Assembly (NCBI GenBank): GCA_026954325.1
Contig: JAIXKK010000152.1
Coordinates: forward strand, 1 to 64,000
Direction of reading: 5' to 3'
Length of the DNA: 64,000 nt
Source of the DNA: Bryobacterales bacterium
GTDB lineage: Bacteria; Acidobacteriota; Terriglobia; Bryobacterales; Bryobacteraceae
In this document: positions 8,889 to 16,585 of the stretch, piece after piece
Layout of the letters: each line of letters begins with the position of its first letter
Numbering within the stretch: position 1 is the first letter of the stretch
Position numbers and translations under genes: made by a program
The notes under the pieces: model-generated
Databases searched by the model: none
What the model was told of the DNA's origin: nothing
Seen by the model: the letters and a program-made list of their open reading frames with translations, nothing else

Positions 8889-10097
8889 TCACCACCTGAG
8901 CTTCAGATCGGCGTGGAGTTGCTCCCGGCTGCCCATCATCTCGTCCCACGTCACCAGCCTCTGGCCATAGGCCGACATGCGCCCCAGAATGGCCGTGAGG
9001 TTGCTCTCAACGGCGGTCTCCGTATTGTTCAGCCGGTTTCCATTGCGGATGCTCTCGATGAATGCTTTCGCATTGTTGATGGCGCCCGAGCGGAAGGTAT
9101 CGTCCTTCTCCGCGCCCATCCACGCGTTGGGGCCTGTAATCCGCACCAGCCCGCCGTAGTGCGAATCCACGGCGCCCCCGATGCCGAAGCAGCGCACGCA
9201 GAGATCGGAATAGTGCCGCGTCAACTGATGGGAAGTGAAACTGACGTGCACGCCGCCCGGATACCAGTAGGTGATGACGAAATGATCGTAGGCGTCGCCC
9301 GCGTTATAGGGAGTGCCGCTCCAATCCGTGCGGCCGCCGGTCCCGGATGCCTTTTCGGGATGGCTTTGCAGAAACCAGTTGGCGACATCGATGACGTGAA
9401 TGTTCTGCTCGACGATGATGTCGCCCCCGAGCACGCGGTCCATGTAGAAGTTGAACACGCGTCCCTGGCCGGGATCCATGCCGGGCTTGGATTTGTCCGG
9501 GGAAGGCCGTCCGGCGTAATAATACACCTGGCCCATGACAGGCTTCCCGATGTCGCCCCTGTGCACCCTGTTGGCAGCCTCCTGAAACACAGGCTGGGCG
9601 CGTGTCTGGAAATCCACCAGGAAGCTCAGGTTCTTCTGCTTTGCTTTTGCGCCCGCCGCGAGGATCGTCTTGCATCCCGGCACGTCCACGGCCACCGGCT
9701 TGGCAAGGAAGACATGCTTGCCCGCATCGACAGCCGCCATGGCATGCTCGGGATGAAAGTAGGGCGGAGTCTCGATGATCACCGCGTCGAGTGAGGAGCG
9801 CGCCAGTTCGCGATATGCGTCGGGGCCGTAGTAGACGCGTCCGGCGCCGTTCGTGAGTTTTGCCCGTGTCGTATCCAGGTGCTCCTGGACGACATCCGCC
9901 AGCGCCACCACCCGGGCGCCGGCAAACTCGACGAAGAATGGAGCAATCCAGTTTCCCCTGCCTCCGCAGCCGATAAGGCCCACTTCCACCGTCGAATTGG
10001 CGGCCGACCCAAACACCGTTTGAGGTTTCAGGATGAGGAGTCCGGCAGCGGCCGAACCGATAAACTCGCGGCGCTCCGCCGTTGGTTTCGCTTTCAT
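8889..10097 (-). CDS. Tat-exported Gfo/Idh/MocA family oxidoreductase
   Basis: A 402-residue NAD(P)-dependent sugar oxidoreductase. The twin-arginine leader ERREFIGSAAAGLLIL (about residues 8-23) precedes a Rossmann motif VGLIGCGGRGN (about 38-48). The usual EKP catalytic motif reads HVFLAKPVAVDV, with Ala in place of Glu. The C-terminal alpha/beta domain includes GGDIIVEQNIHVIDVANW with the conserved histidine. Its start overlaps the stop of the GH28 gene by 4 bp (ATGA type), so it is co-translated with it and probably acts on a sugar or sugar acid released by that enzyme. Such exported members are common in Acidobacteria and Planctomycetes. Confidence 0.9.
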   Translation of the reverse strand: MKAKPTAERREFIGSAAAGLLILKPQTVFGSAANSTVEVGLIGCGGRGNWIAPFFVEFAGARVVALADVVQEHLDTTRAKLTNGAGRVYYGPDAYRELARSSLDAVIIETPPYFHPEHAMAAVDAGKHVFLAKPVAVDVPGCKTILAAGAKAKQKNLSFLVDFQTRAQPVFQEAANRVHRGDIGKPVMGQVYYYAGRPSPDKSKPGMDPGQGRVFNFYMDRVLGGDIIVEQNIHVIDVANWFLQSHPEKASGTGGRTDWSGTPYNAGDAYDHFVITYWYPGGVHVSFTSHQLTRHYSDLCVRCFGIGGAVDSHYGGLVRITGPNAWMGAEKDDTFRSGAINNAKAFIESIRNGNRLNNTETAVESNLTAILGRMSAYGQRLVTWDEMMGSREQLHADLKLRW

Positions 10098-11434
10098 TGG
10101 GCAGTCTCCTTTGTCAGTTGCGATCCGGTGAGGTCCAGACCTTCCACATCTTCCACAACCAGCGCCGGGCGCCGTTCGCCCCTGGCAGGCGCCGTTGTCA
10201 CGTTACGCAGGCGAAGATCGCGGGCATGCCGGCAATAGAATCCATACGCGGGCAGGATGCCGAACATGCCGTGCTCGGGGTATTTTTCCGCAAACTCGGG
10301 CACGCCGCCGCGCGGGTATTTGGGCGTTCCAGGGCTCTCGAATTCCAGGTGAACGGTATCGAGCGTGACATGTTCCAGCGGATGGCCGGGAATGCCCGCA
10401 ATGGCGCAACCGGTGGCGCCGGCGCGCATCGCCTGAATGTCGCGCAGCATCACATTGCGCAATATTCCAGCCGGCGGACGCGGCGCTCCGGTTTCGTGCG
10501 GCCTTCCGCGATCCCCCAAGCGCACAAAAATCGGCGCGCCCACGCCGTCCATCTGGATTCCGGAGACCGTCACCTGCTCGAGCGCTCCTCCGTCCACGGT
10601 TTCGAGCGCGATTCCCGCCAGGCGGGTGTCGTAGATCGTGCAGTTGCTGATAGCGATGTTTTCGAAGCCGCCGTTTGACTCCGTGCCGAGTTTCAGAGCA
10701 TTGCAGTGCGAGCGAAGCACGCAGTTGGAAATGGTGACGTTCTTCGTCCGCCGCGGCGTGGTGCTCTTGAGCACGATGGCGTCATCGCCGGAGTTGATAT
10801 CGCAATCGGAGATGCGCACGCGCTCGCAACTGTCGATGTCGATGCCGTCGTTGTTGCGGTTCACATTGCTCGCCACGGTGATGCCGTGAATCGACACCCC
10901 TTCGCAATGCAGGTAGTGCTGCACCCACATGGGCGAATCCCGCAGCGTGATTCCGGAAACCTGCACGTTGCGCGACCGCAGAATGCGCACGAGGAACGGC
11001 CGCACCAGGTAGGGGCCCGGAAAACTCGCGCCTTGCCCGTCGATGGTTCCCTTGCCCTCCAAGGCAACGTTCTCGAGGTTGTCTCCGAACAGAAGGCTGC
11101 GCTGGGTGTAGTTATCCACGTAGGAGCGCGGCGAGGAGCGCATCTCGGGGTAGTCCGCAAGTTTCGGGCTGCCCACCAGCACCGCGCCGGAAGCAAGATG
11201 CAGCGTGACGTTGCTCTTCAGAACCAGTGTGCCGGAAAGATAGCGGCCTGCCGGGAAGACCACCGTTCCGCCTCCGGCGGCGGCGCAGGCATCGATCGCC
11301 GATTGCAGCGCGACAGTATCGAGGTGGGAGCCATCCCCTTTCGCGCCATACTCGGTCACATTCCATGCCGCGGCTTTCCGCGCCAGGACGGCGGCGGGAA
11401 GGCAAAGGAAACTTCGACGAAGCAGCGTCACCAT
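10094..11434 (-). CDS. Glycoside hydrolase family 28 (polygalacturonase-like), secreted
   Basis: About 446 residues with a right-handed beta-helix of the pectinase type. The start of the fold, NVTEYGAKGDGSHLDTVALQ, is diagnostic. The catalytic pairs are visible as NNDGIDIDSCERV (Asp), NSGDDAIVLKS (Asp-Asp) and RSHCNALKLGTES (His region), as in polygalacturonases. The leader MVTLLRRSFLCLPAAVLARKAAA looks like a signal peptide, so it works in the periplasm or outside. ATG 11434 was taken; an upstream TTG at 11452 with a closer GAGGA box is possible. It lies in a tight minus-strand run with a sugar oxidoreductase and a dehydratase, pointing to pectin or galacturonide use. Confidence 0.9.
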   Translation of the reverse strand: MVTLLRRSFLCLPAAVLARKAAAWNVTEYGAKGDGSHLDTVALQSAIDACAAAGGGTVVFPAGRYLSGTLVLKSNVTLHLASGAVLVGSPKLADYPEMRSSPRSYVDNYTQRSLLFGDNLENVALEGKGTIDGQGASFPGPYLVRPFLVRILRSRNVQVSGITLRDSPMWVQHYLHCEGVSIHGITVASNVNRNNDGIDIDSCERVRISDCDINSGDDAIVLKSTTPRRTKNVTISNCVLRSHCNALKLGTESNGGFENIAISNCTIYDTRLAGIALETVDGGALEQVTVSGIQMDGVGAPIFVRLGDRGRPHETGAPRPPAGILRNVMLRDIQAMRAGATGCAIAGIPGHPLEHVTLDTVHLEFESPGTPKYPRGGVPEFAEKYPEHGMFGILPAYGFYCRHARDLRLRNVTTAPARGERRPALVVEDVEGLDLTGSQLTKETAQ

Positions 11435-11468
11435 TTTCGGAAACCCCGGCAATTCCTCTACCAGAATT

Positions 11469-12695
11469 CTACAACTCGGTTACCCGGCGGACGGCGCGTT
11501 TGTCTGACCAGACTTCGGGCTTTACCGTCATGCCGAAGCCCGGCTCCTCCGGCGCCTCGATGGCGCCCTCCTTCGGCATGAGAGGATTTACCAGCATGGC
11601 GGGCCAGTCGTGCTCGTAGAACCGCTGGCAGCTTTCCTGGATCCAGCAGTTTGTCATCGCCGTCGAGAGGTGCGTCGAGGCATGGAAAAGAAGCGGTCCG
11701 CCGGCCGTATGCGGCGCGAAGGGCAATTCGTAGGCATCAGCCATCGCGGTGATTTTGCGAGCCTCCGTCAGCCCGCCGCACCAGCAGACATCGAACATCA
11801 CGTATCGCGGAGTGCGTGATTCGAGGAAACTCTGGAACTGCATCTTGCCGGCCATCCGTTCGCCCGCGGTCAACCCGAGAGATGTCGATTCCGCCAGCCG
11901 CCGGTATTGCGCGAAATTCCCGGGCAGCAGCATGTCCTCGAGCCACATCGGATGGTACGGCTCCAAGGCCTTGGCAATGCGAATGGCCGAGGTCAGGTTC
12001 CACAGCGAGTGAAATTCGATGAGAATCTCGATCTTGTCACCGAAGGCATCGCGCAGCTTTCGCACCGGAGTCAGCGCTTCCTCGATCTCCTCGGAAGTGA
12101 TGAACTGCCCCCCATGCCGCCGCGCCGCTCCATCGAATGGCCATACCTTGATCGCCCGGATGCCGCGCTGCTCGATCAACTCCCCCATGATCTTTTCGGG
12201 CTCGCGCAGAAAGTCGTACTTATAGGGGAAGCACGTGTTGTACAGCCGCACGCGGGGGTTCGATTTGCCGCCGATCAATCGATAGACCGGTGTTTGAAGA
12301 GTCTTCCCGAGCAGGTCCCACAGCGCCAGATCAATCGCGCTCAACACCCGCATCTCCGCGCCCCCGGTGATCTGAAAATCGAAGGTGACATAGAGGTCTT
12401 TCCAGATCCGTTCGATGTCGCCAGGATGCTTTCCCAACAATCCGCGCGCTACAGCCGAGTGCAACAGGGTGGCCTCGGTTTCGTTGCGCGGATAGGTCTC
12501 CCCCATGCCGAACACGCCCTCATTCGTATGGAGCCGCACCCATGTCCAGTGCGGCCACCACGGGACCTCGTCCCGCGACTTCCAGTACACCGTCTCGACG
12601 CGCGTAATTTTCAAGCCGGGAGAAACACCCGCCCCCCACAAACGCGCCGCGGGCAACGCGCCCGCAAGCGCGCTCAGCATTGTTCTGCGGTTCAT
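11469..12695 (-). CDS. Mandelate racemase/muconate lactonizing-type enolase superfamily dehydratase
   Basis: A 408-residue enolase-superfamily enzyme that would abstract a proton next to a carboxylate, most likely dehydrating a sugar acid. Metal ligands are seen as EILIEFHSLWN, WLEDMLLP and TAGERMAGK; the C-terminal histidine is in FAPHTAGGPLLF. A lysine region AIKVWPFDG sits at the end of the second strand. The N-terminus MNRRTMLSALAGALPAARLW resembles an export leader, unusual for this superfamily but frequent in Acidobacteria. A strong GGGAGGA box precedes ATG 12695, and the start overlaps the homocysteine methyltransferase stop by 4 bp. The substrate is not known; context suggests an aldonic or uronic acid. 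Confidence 0.88.
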   Translation of the reverse strand: MNRRTMLSALAGALPAARLWGAGVSPGLKITRVETVYWKSRDEVPWWPHWTWVRLHTNEGVFGMGETYPRNETEATLLHSAVARGLLGKHPGDIERIWKDLYVTFDFQITGGAEMRVLSAIDLALWDLLGKTLQTPVYRLIGGKSNPRVRLYNTCFPYKYDFLREPEKIMGELIEQRGIRAIKVWPFDGAARRHGGQFITSEEIEEALTPVRKLRDAFGDKIEILIEFHSLWNLTSAIRIAKALEPYHPMWLEDMLLPGNFAQYRRLAESTSLGLTAGERMAGKMQFQSFLESRTPRYVMFDVCWCGGLTEARKITAMADAYELPFAPHTAGGPLLFHASTHLSTAMTNCWIQESCQRFYEHDWPAMLVNPLMPKEGAIEAPEEPGFGMTVKPEVWSDKRAVRRVTEL

Positions 12696-13591
12696 GATTC
12701 CGTCCTCCCCAGAATTTCGCGCAAGCGCCGGATATGCTCGGGCGTGCTGCCGCAACAGGCCCCAATCACGCGCGCCCCCGCCTCGAGCAGTTTCGGCACT
12801 CCGGCGGCCATCTCCTCGGGCGTCTCTTTGTACACTACCCTGCCGTCCTCCAGCATAGGCGATCCCGCATTGGGCTGCGCCATCAGCGGCAAATTGCACA
12901 CGGCGCGGTAGCGCGAAAGAATCCGCGCCGCCCATGCCATGCCGACGCCGGTCCCGCAGTTCAAAGCCGCTACGTGCGCGCCCGCCGATTCGAGAAACCG
13001 CGCCGCCTTTTCCGGATCCACTCCCATCATCGTACGCGCATTCTTCCCGTCGTGAGTCACGTCAAAGGCAAACGATCCGATAATGCAGGCCGCGCCCGCT
13101 GCCCGCGCCGCCTCGATGGCAAGACCGAGTTCGTCGAGCGAGGTTTGCGTTTCGATAATAATGCCGTCCACTCCCGCTTCTGCGAGCGCCGCCGCCTGCT
13201 CGCGAAAGGCGCCCTCCACCTCCTCGGCGGGCGTATCCCCGAGCGGCTCCATCAGTCCCCCAAACGGGCCGATGTCCCCCAGCACATATCCGGGCTTGCC
13301 GCCGAATGCCTGCCGCGCAATCCGCGCCGCCGCGCGGTTAATGGCGACCGTTTGTTCGGCCAGCCCGTGCCTTGCCAGGGCGATTCGCGACCCGCAGAAG
13401 GTATTCGTGAGGAGAATGTCCGAGCCTGCCTCCACGTATTTCCTTTGGATTTCGAGCAGCCGGTCCGGGTGCTCGAGATTCCAGCGTTCGCCGCAGCCGC
13501 CCGGCTCGAGTCCGGCCGCCTGGAGTTGCGTCCCCATGGCGCCATCGCCCAACAGCGGCCGCTCGGCAAGGGCTTCCAGAAGTGTTTTCAT
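12692..13591 (-). CDS. Homocysteine S-methyltransferase family protein (stand-alone Hcy domain)
   Basis: A 299-residue single-domain homocysteine methyltransferase. The N-terminal GDGAMGTQLQAAGL and the TIM-barrel order match the Hcy module of MetH and BhmT. The zinc-binding cysteines are in AALNCGTGVG (about residue 205) and GACCGSTPEH (about 280). This family moves a methyl group to the thiol of homocysteine; in MetH the donor is a methylcorrinoid carried on another module. Here a separate corrinoid protein is encoded about 1.6 kb away in the divergent operon, so it could form a split methionine synthase-like system; this is inference. It overlaps the next gene by 4 bp. Confidence 0.88.
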   Translation of the reverse strand: MKTLLEALAERPLLGDGAMGTQLQAAGLEPGGCGERWNLEHPDRLLEIQRKYVEAGSDILLTNTFCGSRIALARHGLAEQTVAINRAAARIARQAFGGKPGYVLGDIGPFGGLMEPLGDTPAEEVEGAFREQAAALAEAGVDGIIIETQTSLDELGLAIEAARAAGAACIIGSFAFDVTHDGKNARTMMGVDPEKAARFLESAGAHVAALNCGTGVGMAWAARILSRYRAVCNLPLMAQPNAGSPMLEDGRVVYKETPEEMAAGVPKLLEAGARVIGACCGSTPEHIRRLREILGRTES

Positions 13592-13705
13592 CTCAGTCGT
13601 GGCGTTCGAGCATTCCGCGGGCCATCCCGTTCGGGGCCTTCGGCACACAAACAGCGTCTTAACCCGCCGTCCAGGCTGAGGCATACCGCTCAGGATGTGG
13701 GTGTA

Positions 13706-13786
13706 GTGGCGCACCTCGCAACGGCACGGCGGCGAGTCCCGGCGAAACCGGCATGTGCCGCGAGCAAGGCAAAAAGTAGGCGCCAC
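13706..13786. other. Imperfect long hairpin in a 262-bp gene-free leader
   Basis: The gap 13592-13853 between the UroD-type gene and the homocysteine methyltransferase holds no convincing gene but has nested complementary arms: 13706-13712 with 13780-13786 (7 bp), 13715-13719 with 13760-13764, 13723-13727 with 13755-13759, and a tip stem 13739-13742 with 13748-13751. Read on the minus strand it would sit in the 5' leader of the homocysteine methyltransferase mRNA. I looked for a cobalamin riboswitch B12 box and did not find one. It could be a structured regulatory RNA or a palindromic repeat. Confidence 0.35.
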
Positions 13787-13853
13787 CGGCGCAGGCAAAT
13801 ACCGGAACGTAACTGCCGGCCGCCGGAAGGGCGGCGCCCACGGAACGCCCCGA

Positions 13854-15122
13854 TTAAACGGAAACGGCCTCTCGGCCTTGGAATTCGTGAACGGCGTCAA
13901 ACATGGCCACGATGTTTTCCACCGGCGTTCGAGCCTGTACGTTATGAACGGTGTTGAACACATAGCCGCCGCCTGGAGAAAAGATCTCGCAATGGCGCAG
14001 CACCTGTTCCCGCACCGCGTCCGCCGTCCCGAAGGCCAGCGTCTTCTGCGTATCCACGCCGCCTCCCCAGAACACGATGCGGCCGCCGAAGGTGCCCTTC
14101 AGATACTCAGGATCCATCCCCGCGGCCGACACCTGCACCGGATTCAGGATGTCAAATCCGGCTTCGAGGAAGAGGTCAATGAACTTCACCACCGATCCGC
14201 GGGAGTGCTTGAACGTGTTCCACTTTGTATTCCGGTGGACCCAGTCATTCACTCGCTTGTAGTAAGGAAGCCAGAGATTCCGGAAGGTCTCGGCGGAGCA
14301 GAACGTGGACCGCTGGGTTCCGAAGTCCGTTCCGCACAGATACAGCACATCGATCAAGTGGTGCATTCGGTCCCGCGCCTTGCGCAGATTCTCGATGAGG
14401 ATGTCGCACTGGCGCGAAAACACCTCCTCGATATACTCCGGCCGGCTCCGGATGGACATGTACCACTCCGCCACATCGCGAATTCCCCTGGGATGCTTCA
14501 ACCCCACTCCGGGAACGATGGCGATATCGCCGAACCCCGCGCCGAACTTCCCCACCACCGCCCTGCCCGTTCTCGCGGCCTCGCCCGCCGCGCGCTCCAG
14601 ATACGTGAGGTCTTCCTCCGTCAGCAGGCTGAACTCCTCGAGGTTGTCCTCCGGGTCGAGTTTCGATTCGTCGATCGGCGCCTGCCGGATGACGGCGTCG
14701 AAGAAATAGCCGCCCGCCGGCATCCTTCCACTCGGCGCAGCGCTGGTATCGCCGTCCGGATGCAGCAGCGTGTCTCCGTTCGAATCGATGGTGACGTGGA
14801 AATTCCCGGGCACAAGCACTTCCAGGCCGTCATACATGCGCCAGGGCTTCCAACCCTCCAGGATCAGGCCGTAGTTCGCTTTCCGCGGGAAGATCGCCTC
14901 GACGTCAATGCCGAGCGCCTGCTTCAAGTCCTCATCGATCCACCCCAGCATCTGTCCGGGCTCGAAGACCTTTACCATCCTGCGCTCCAGGCCGTAATAC
15001 TCCCGCAAGGCGGCGACGCAACTGGCGTGCATCCCGGTTACGGAAGTGGCTCCGAAATCAACGGGGACCCGGTCCGGCTGGGAATGACGCAAGGTGGTGA
15101 GAACTCGCTCTCGGGAGGTCAT
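13854..15122 (-). CDS. Uroporphyrinogen decarboxylase (UroD/MtaA) family methyltransferase homologue with altered zinc motif
   Basis: A 422-residue UroD-superfamily protein of the corrinoid-methyltransferase type, not a haem biosynthesis enzyme: it lies beside a corrinoid protein and has the NPVQVSAAGMDPEYLKGTFG and FWGGGVDTQKTL blocks of that subfamily. Such proteins move methyl groups between a substrate and a corrinoid protein. The expected His-x-Cys zinc ligands read KHSRGS (His about 306, Arg about 308), so the cysteine is replaced by arginine (codon CGC). Start ATG 15122 (MTSRERVLTTL) is preferred to an upstream TTG at 15155. It is divergent from the corrinoid protein gene, 56 bp away. 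Confidence 0.85.
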   Translation of the reverse strand: MTSRERVLTTLRHSQPDRVPVDFGATSVTGMHASCVAALREYYGLERRMVKVFEPGQMLGWIDEDLKQALGIDVEAIFPRKANYGLILEGWKPWRMYDGLEVLVPGNFHVTIDSNGDTLLHPDGDTSAAPSGRMPAGGYFFDAVIRQAPIDESKLDPEDNLEEFSLLTEEDLTYLERAAGEAARTGRAVVGKFGAGFGDIAIVPGVGLKHPRGIRDVAEWYMSIRSRPEYIEEVFSRQCDILIENLRKARDRMHHLIDVLYLCGTDFGTQRSTFCSAETFRNLWLPYYKRVNDWVHRNTKWNTFKHSRGSVVKFIDLFLEAGFDILNPVQVSAAGMDPEYLKGTFGGRIVFWGGGVDTQKTLAFGTADAVREQVLRHCEIFSPGGGYVFNTVHNVQARTPVENIVAMFDAVHEFQGREAVSV

Positions 15123-15178
15123 GGCATTGCAATTGCTAAGCACACGGGTGACCAATTCCGGCTATGAGAGGAGACGAA
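15123..15178. promoter_or_regulatory. 56-bp divergent promoter region between the two methyl-transfer operons
   Basis: The start codons at 15122 (minus) and 15179 (plus) face away from each other across 56 bp, so both promoters must overlap here. A perfect palindrome GCAATTGC at 15129-15136 is a possible operator. A good Shine-Dalgarno (AGAGGAG) precedes the plus-strand start. No clear sigma-70 hexamer pair was found. Confidence 0.4.
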
Positions 15179-15832
15179 ATGGCTGACCTCGCCCAACTAC
15201 GCGAAGCCATCATCAACGGTAATGCCAAGGCCGCCGCCGCGGTCGTGAACACGGCCATTGCGGAAGGAACCCAGCCGATGGCGTTGATCCACGATTACAT
15301 GATCCCGGCGATGGACGAGGTGGGAAGGCGCTTCGAGTGTGAAGAGTACTTCGTCCCGGAATTGCTGCTGTCAGCCCGCGCCATGAAGGCGGCTCTCGAA
15401 CCGCTCCGCCCGCTTCTCGCCTCGAGCGGCATCCAGCCGGCCGGCAAAGTCCTGATCGGGACCGTAAAAGGCGATCTGCACGACATCGGCAAGAATCTCG
15501 TCTCTTCGCTGCTCGAGGGCGGCGGTTTCGAAGTCATCGATCTCGGCTCGGATGTCTCTCCTGGGAAGTTCATCGAAGCAGCCCAATCCACTGGAGCCGA
15601 TATCATCGCTCTTTCCGCGCTGCTCACCGTCACCATGCCTTCCATGAAATACACGATCGAGGCGTTGAAGGAGGCGGGGCTCCGGGAGAGGGTCAAGGTC
15701 ATCATCGGCGGCGCTCCCGTCACCCAGCAGTACGCCGATCAGATCGGCGCGGACGGCTACAGCGAAAACGCGACGCTCGCGGTGGCGCTCGCCCGCAGGC
15801 TCATGTCCGGGACCCGGCAGGCCACGGCCTAG
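15179..15832 (+). CDS. Corrinoid (B12-binding) methyl-carrier protein, MtbC/MtaC type
   Basis: A 217-residue corrinoid protein with the two-part layout of MetH residues 649-896: a helical cap domain (about 1-85) and a Rossmann B12-binding domain (about 90-210). The cobalt-ligating motif is GDLHDIGKNLV (DxHxxG), followed by VIDLGSDVSPGKF, IALSALLTVTMPSM and IIGGAPVTQQYADQIGADGY. It carries the methyl group between methyltransferases and is reactivated when the cobalt is oxidised. A strong AGGAG box places the start at ATG 15179 rather than 15164. It heads an operon with DUF1638, an MtaA-type methyltransferase and a corrinoid activase. Confidence 0.95.
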   Translation: MADLAQLREAIINGNAKAAAAVVNTAIAEGTQPMALIHDYMIPAMDEVGRRFECEEYFVPELLLSARAMKAALEPLRPLLASSGIQPAGKVLIGTVKGDLHDIGKNLVSSLLEGGGFEVIDLGSDVSPGKFIEAAQSTGADIIALSALLTVTMPSMKYTIEALKEAGLRERVKVIIGGAPVTQQYADQIGADGYSENATLAVALARRLMSGTRQATA

Positions 15833-15835
15833 ACG

Positions 15836-16585
15836 ATGCGCTTCAAACTCATCAGTTGCGAAGTGCTCTACCGCGAAATGTGCGAGAGCATCGCGCGCTC
15901 CCCTCACCAGGTGGATGTCGAGTTCCTGAGCAAGGGCCTCCACGACCTCGGCGGCAAGGCCATGGGGAAGGCGTTGCAAGAGAAGGTCGACGCGGTCTCC
16001 CCGGATACCCATGACGCCGTGCTCATGGGTTATGCCCTTTGCGGCAACGGGCTCCATGGAATCGAAGCCCGCGCGCTGCCCATCGTAATCCCCCGCGCGC
16101 ATGATTGCATCGCGCTGCTCATGGGCAGCAGGGAACGCTACGCCGAGTTCTTCGAAGCCAATCCCGGGACGTATTTTCGCTCCACCGGCTGGCTCGAGCG
16201 CGGGAAATCGCTCCACCAGTTGCCGGTGGGTGGAACCGCCGGCGGCGCTTCCCTTGACGACCTGATCGAGCGCTATGGCGAGGAGAACGGCCGGTATCTC
16301 TTCGAGGAGTTCACCCGCTACCAGCAGCACTACCGTCATTTGACATACATCGAATCCGGACTCGAGCCCGACGGGCGCTTTGAAGAGGAAGCGCGGCGCG
16401 AAGCCTCGAAGCGCGGCTGGGAGTACGGCAAGATCCCAGGCAATTCGCGCCTCTTCCACCAGCTCGTGAACGGCGATTGGCCGGAGAAGGACTTCCTCGT
16501 CGTTCCGCCCGGAGCGCGCATCGCCGCTAGCTATGACGACAACATCATCCGGGTGGAGCCGCCGGTGGAAGGAAGAGGCGCATGA
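15836..16585 (+). CDS. DUF1638 protein of the corrinoid methyltransferase operon
   Basis: A 249-residue DUF1638 (PF07796) member. Conserved blocks are visible: LISCEVLYREMC at the start, MGYALCGNGLHGI (about 64-76), PRAHDCIALLMGSRERY (about 87-103), and a C-terminal FLVVPPGARIAASYD. The three cysteines (about 8, 16 and 69) and the HDC motif are candidates for metal or cluster binding. The molecular function is unknown; members are often found beside corrinoid proteins and methyltransferases, as here. It starts 3 bp after the corrinoid gene and overlaps the next gene by 4 bp, so it is firmly part of the operon. Confidence 0.9.
   Translation: MRFKLISCEVLYREMCESIARSPHQVDVEFLSKGLHDLGGKAMGKALQEKVDAVSPDTHDAVLMGYALCGNGLHGIEARALPIVIPRAHDCIALLMGSRERYAEFFEANPGTYFRSTGWLERGKSLHQLPVGGTAGGASLDDLIERYGEENGRYLFEEFTRYQQHYRHLTYIESGLEPDGRFEEEARREASKRGWEYGKIPGNSRLFHQLVNGDWPEKDFLVVPPGARIAASYDDNIIRVEPPVEGRGA

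Noticed and set aside
13592..13853. Cobalamin riboswitch upstream of the homocysteine methyltransferase
   Set aside because: I looked for the B12 box and the paired GGxGAA and CCxGC elements on both strands and found no convincing match, so only a generic structured stretch is reported.
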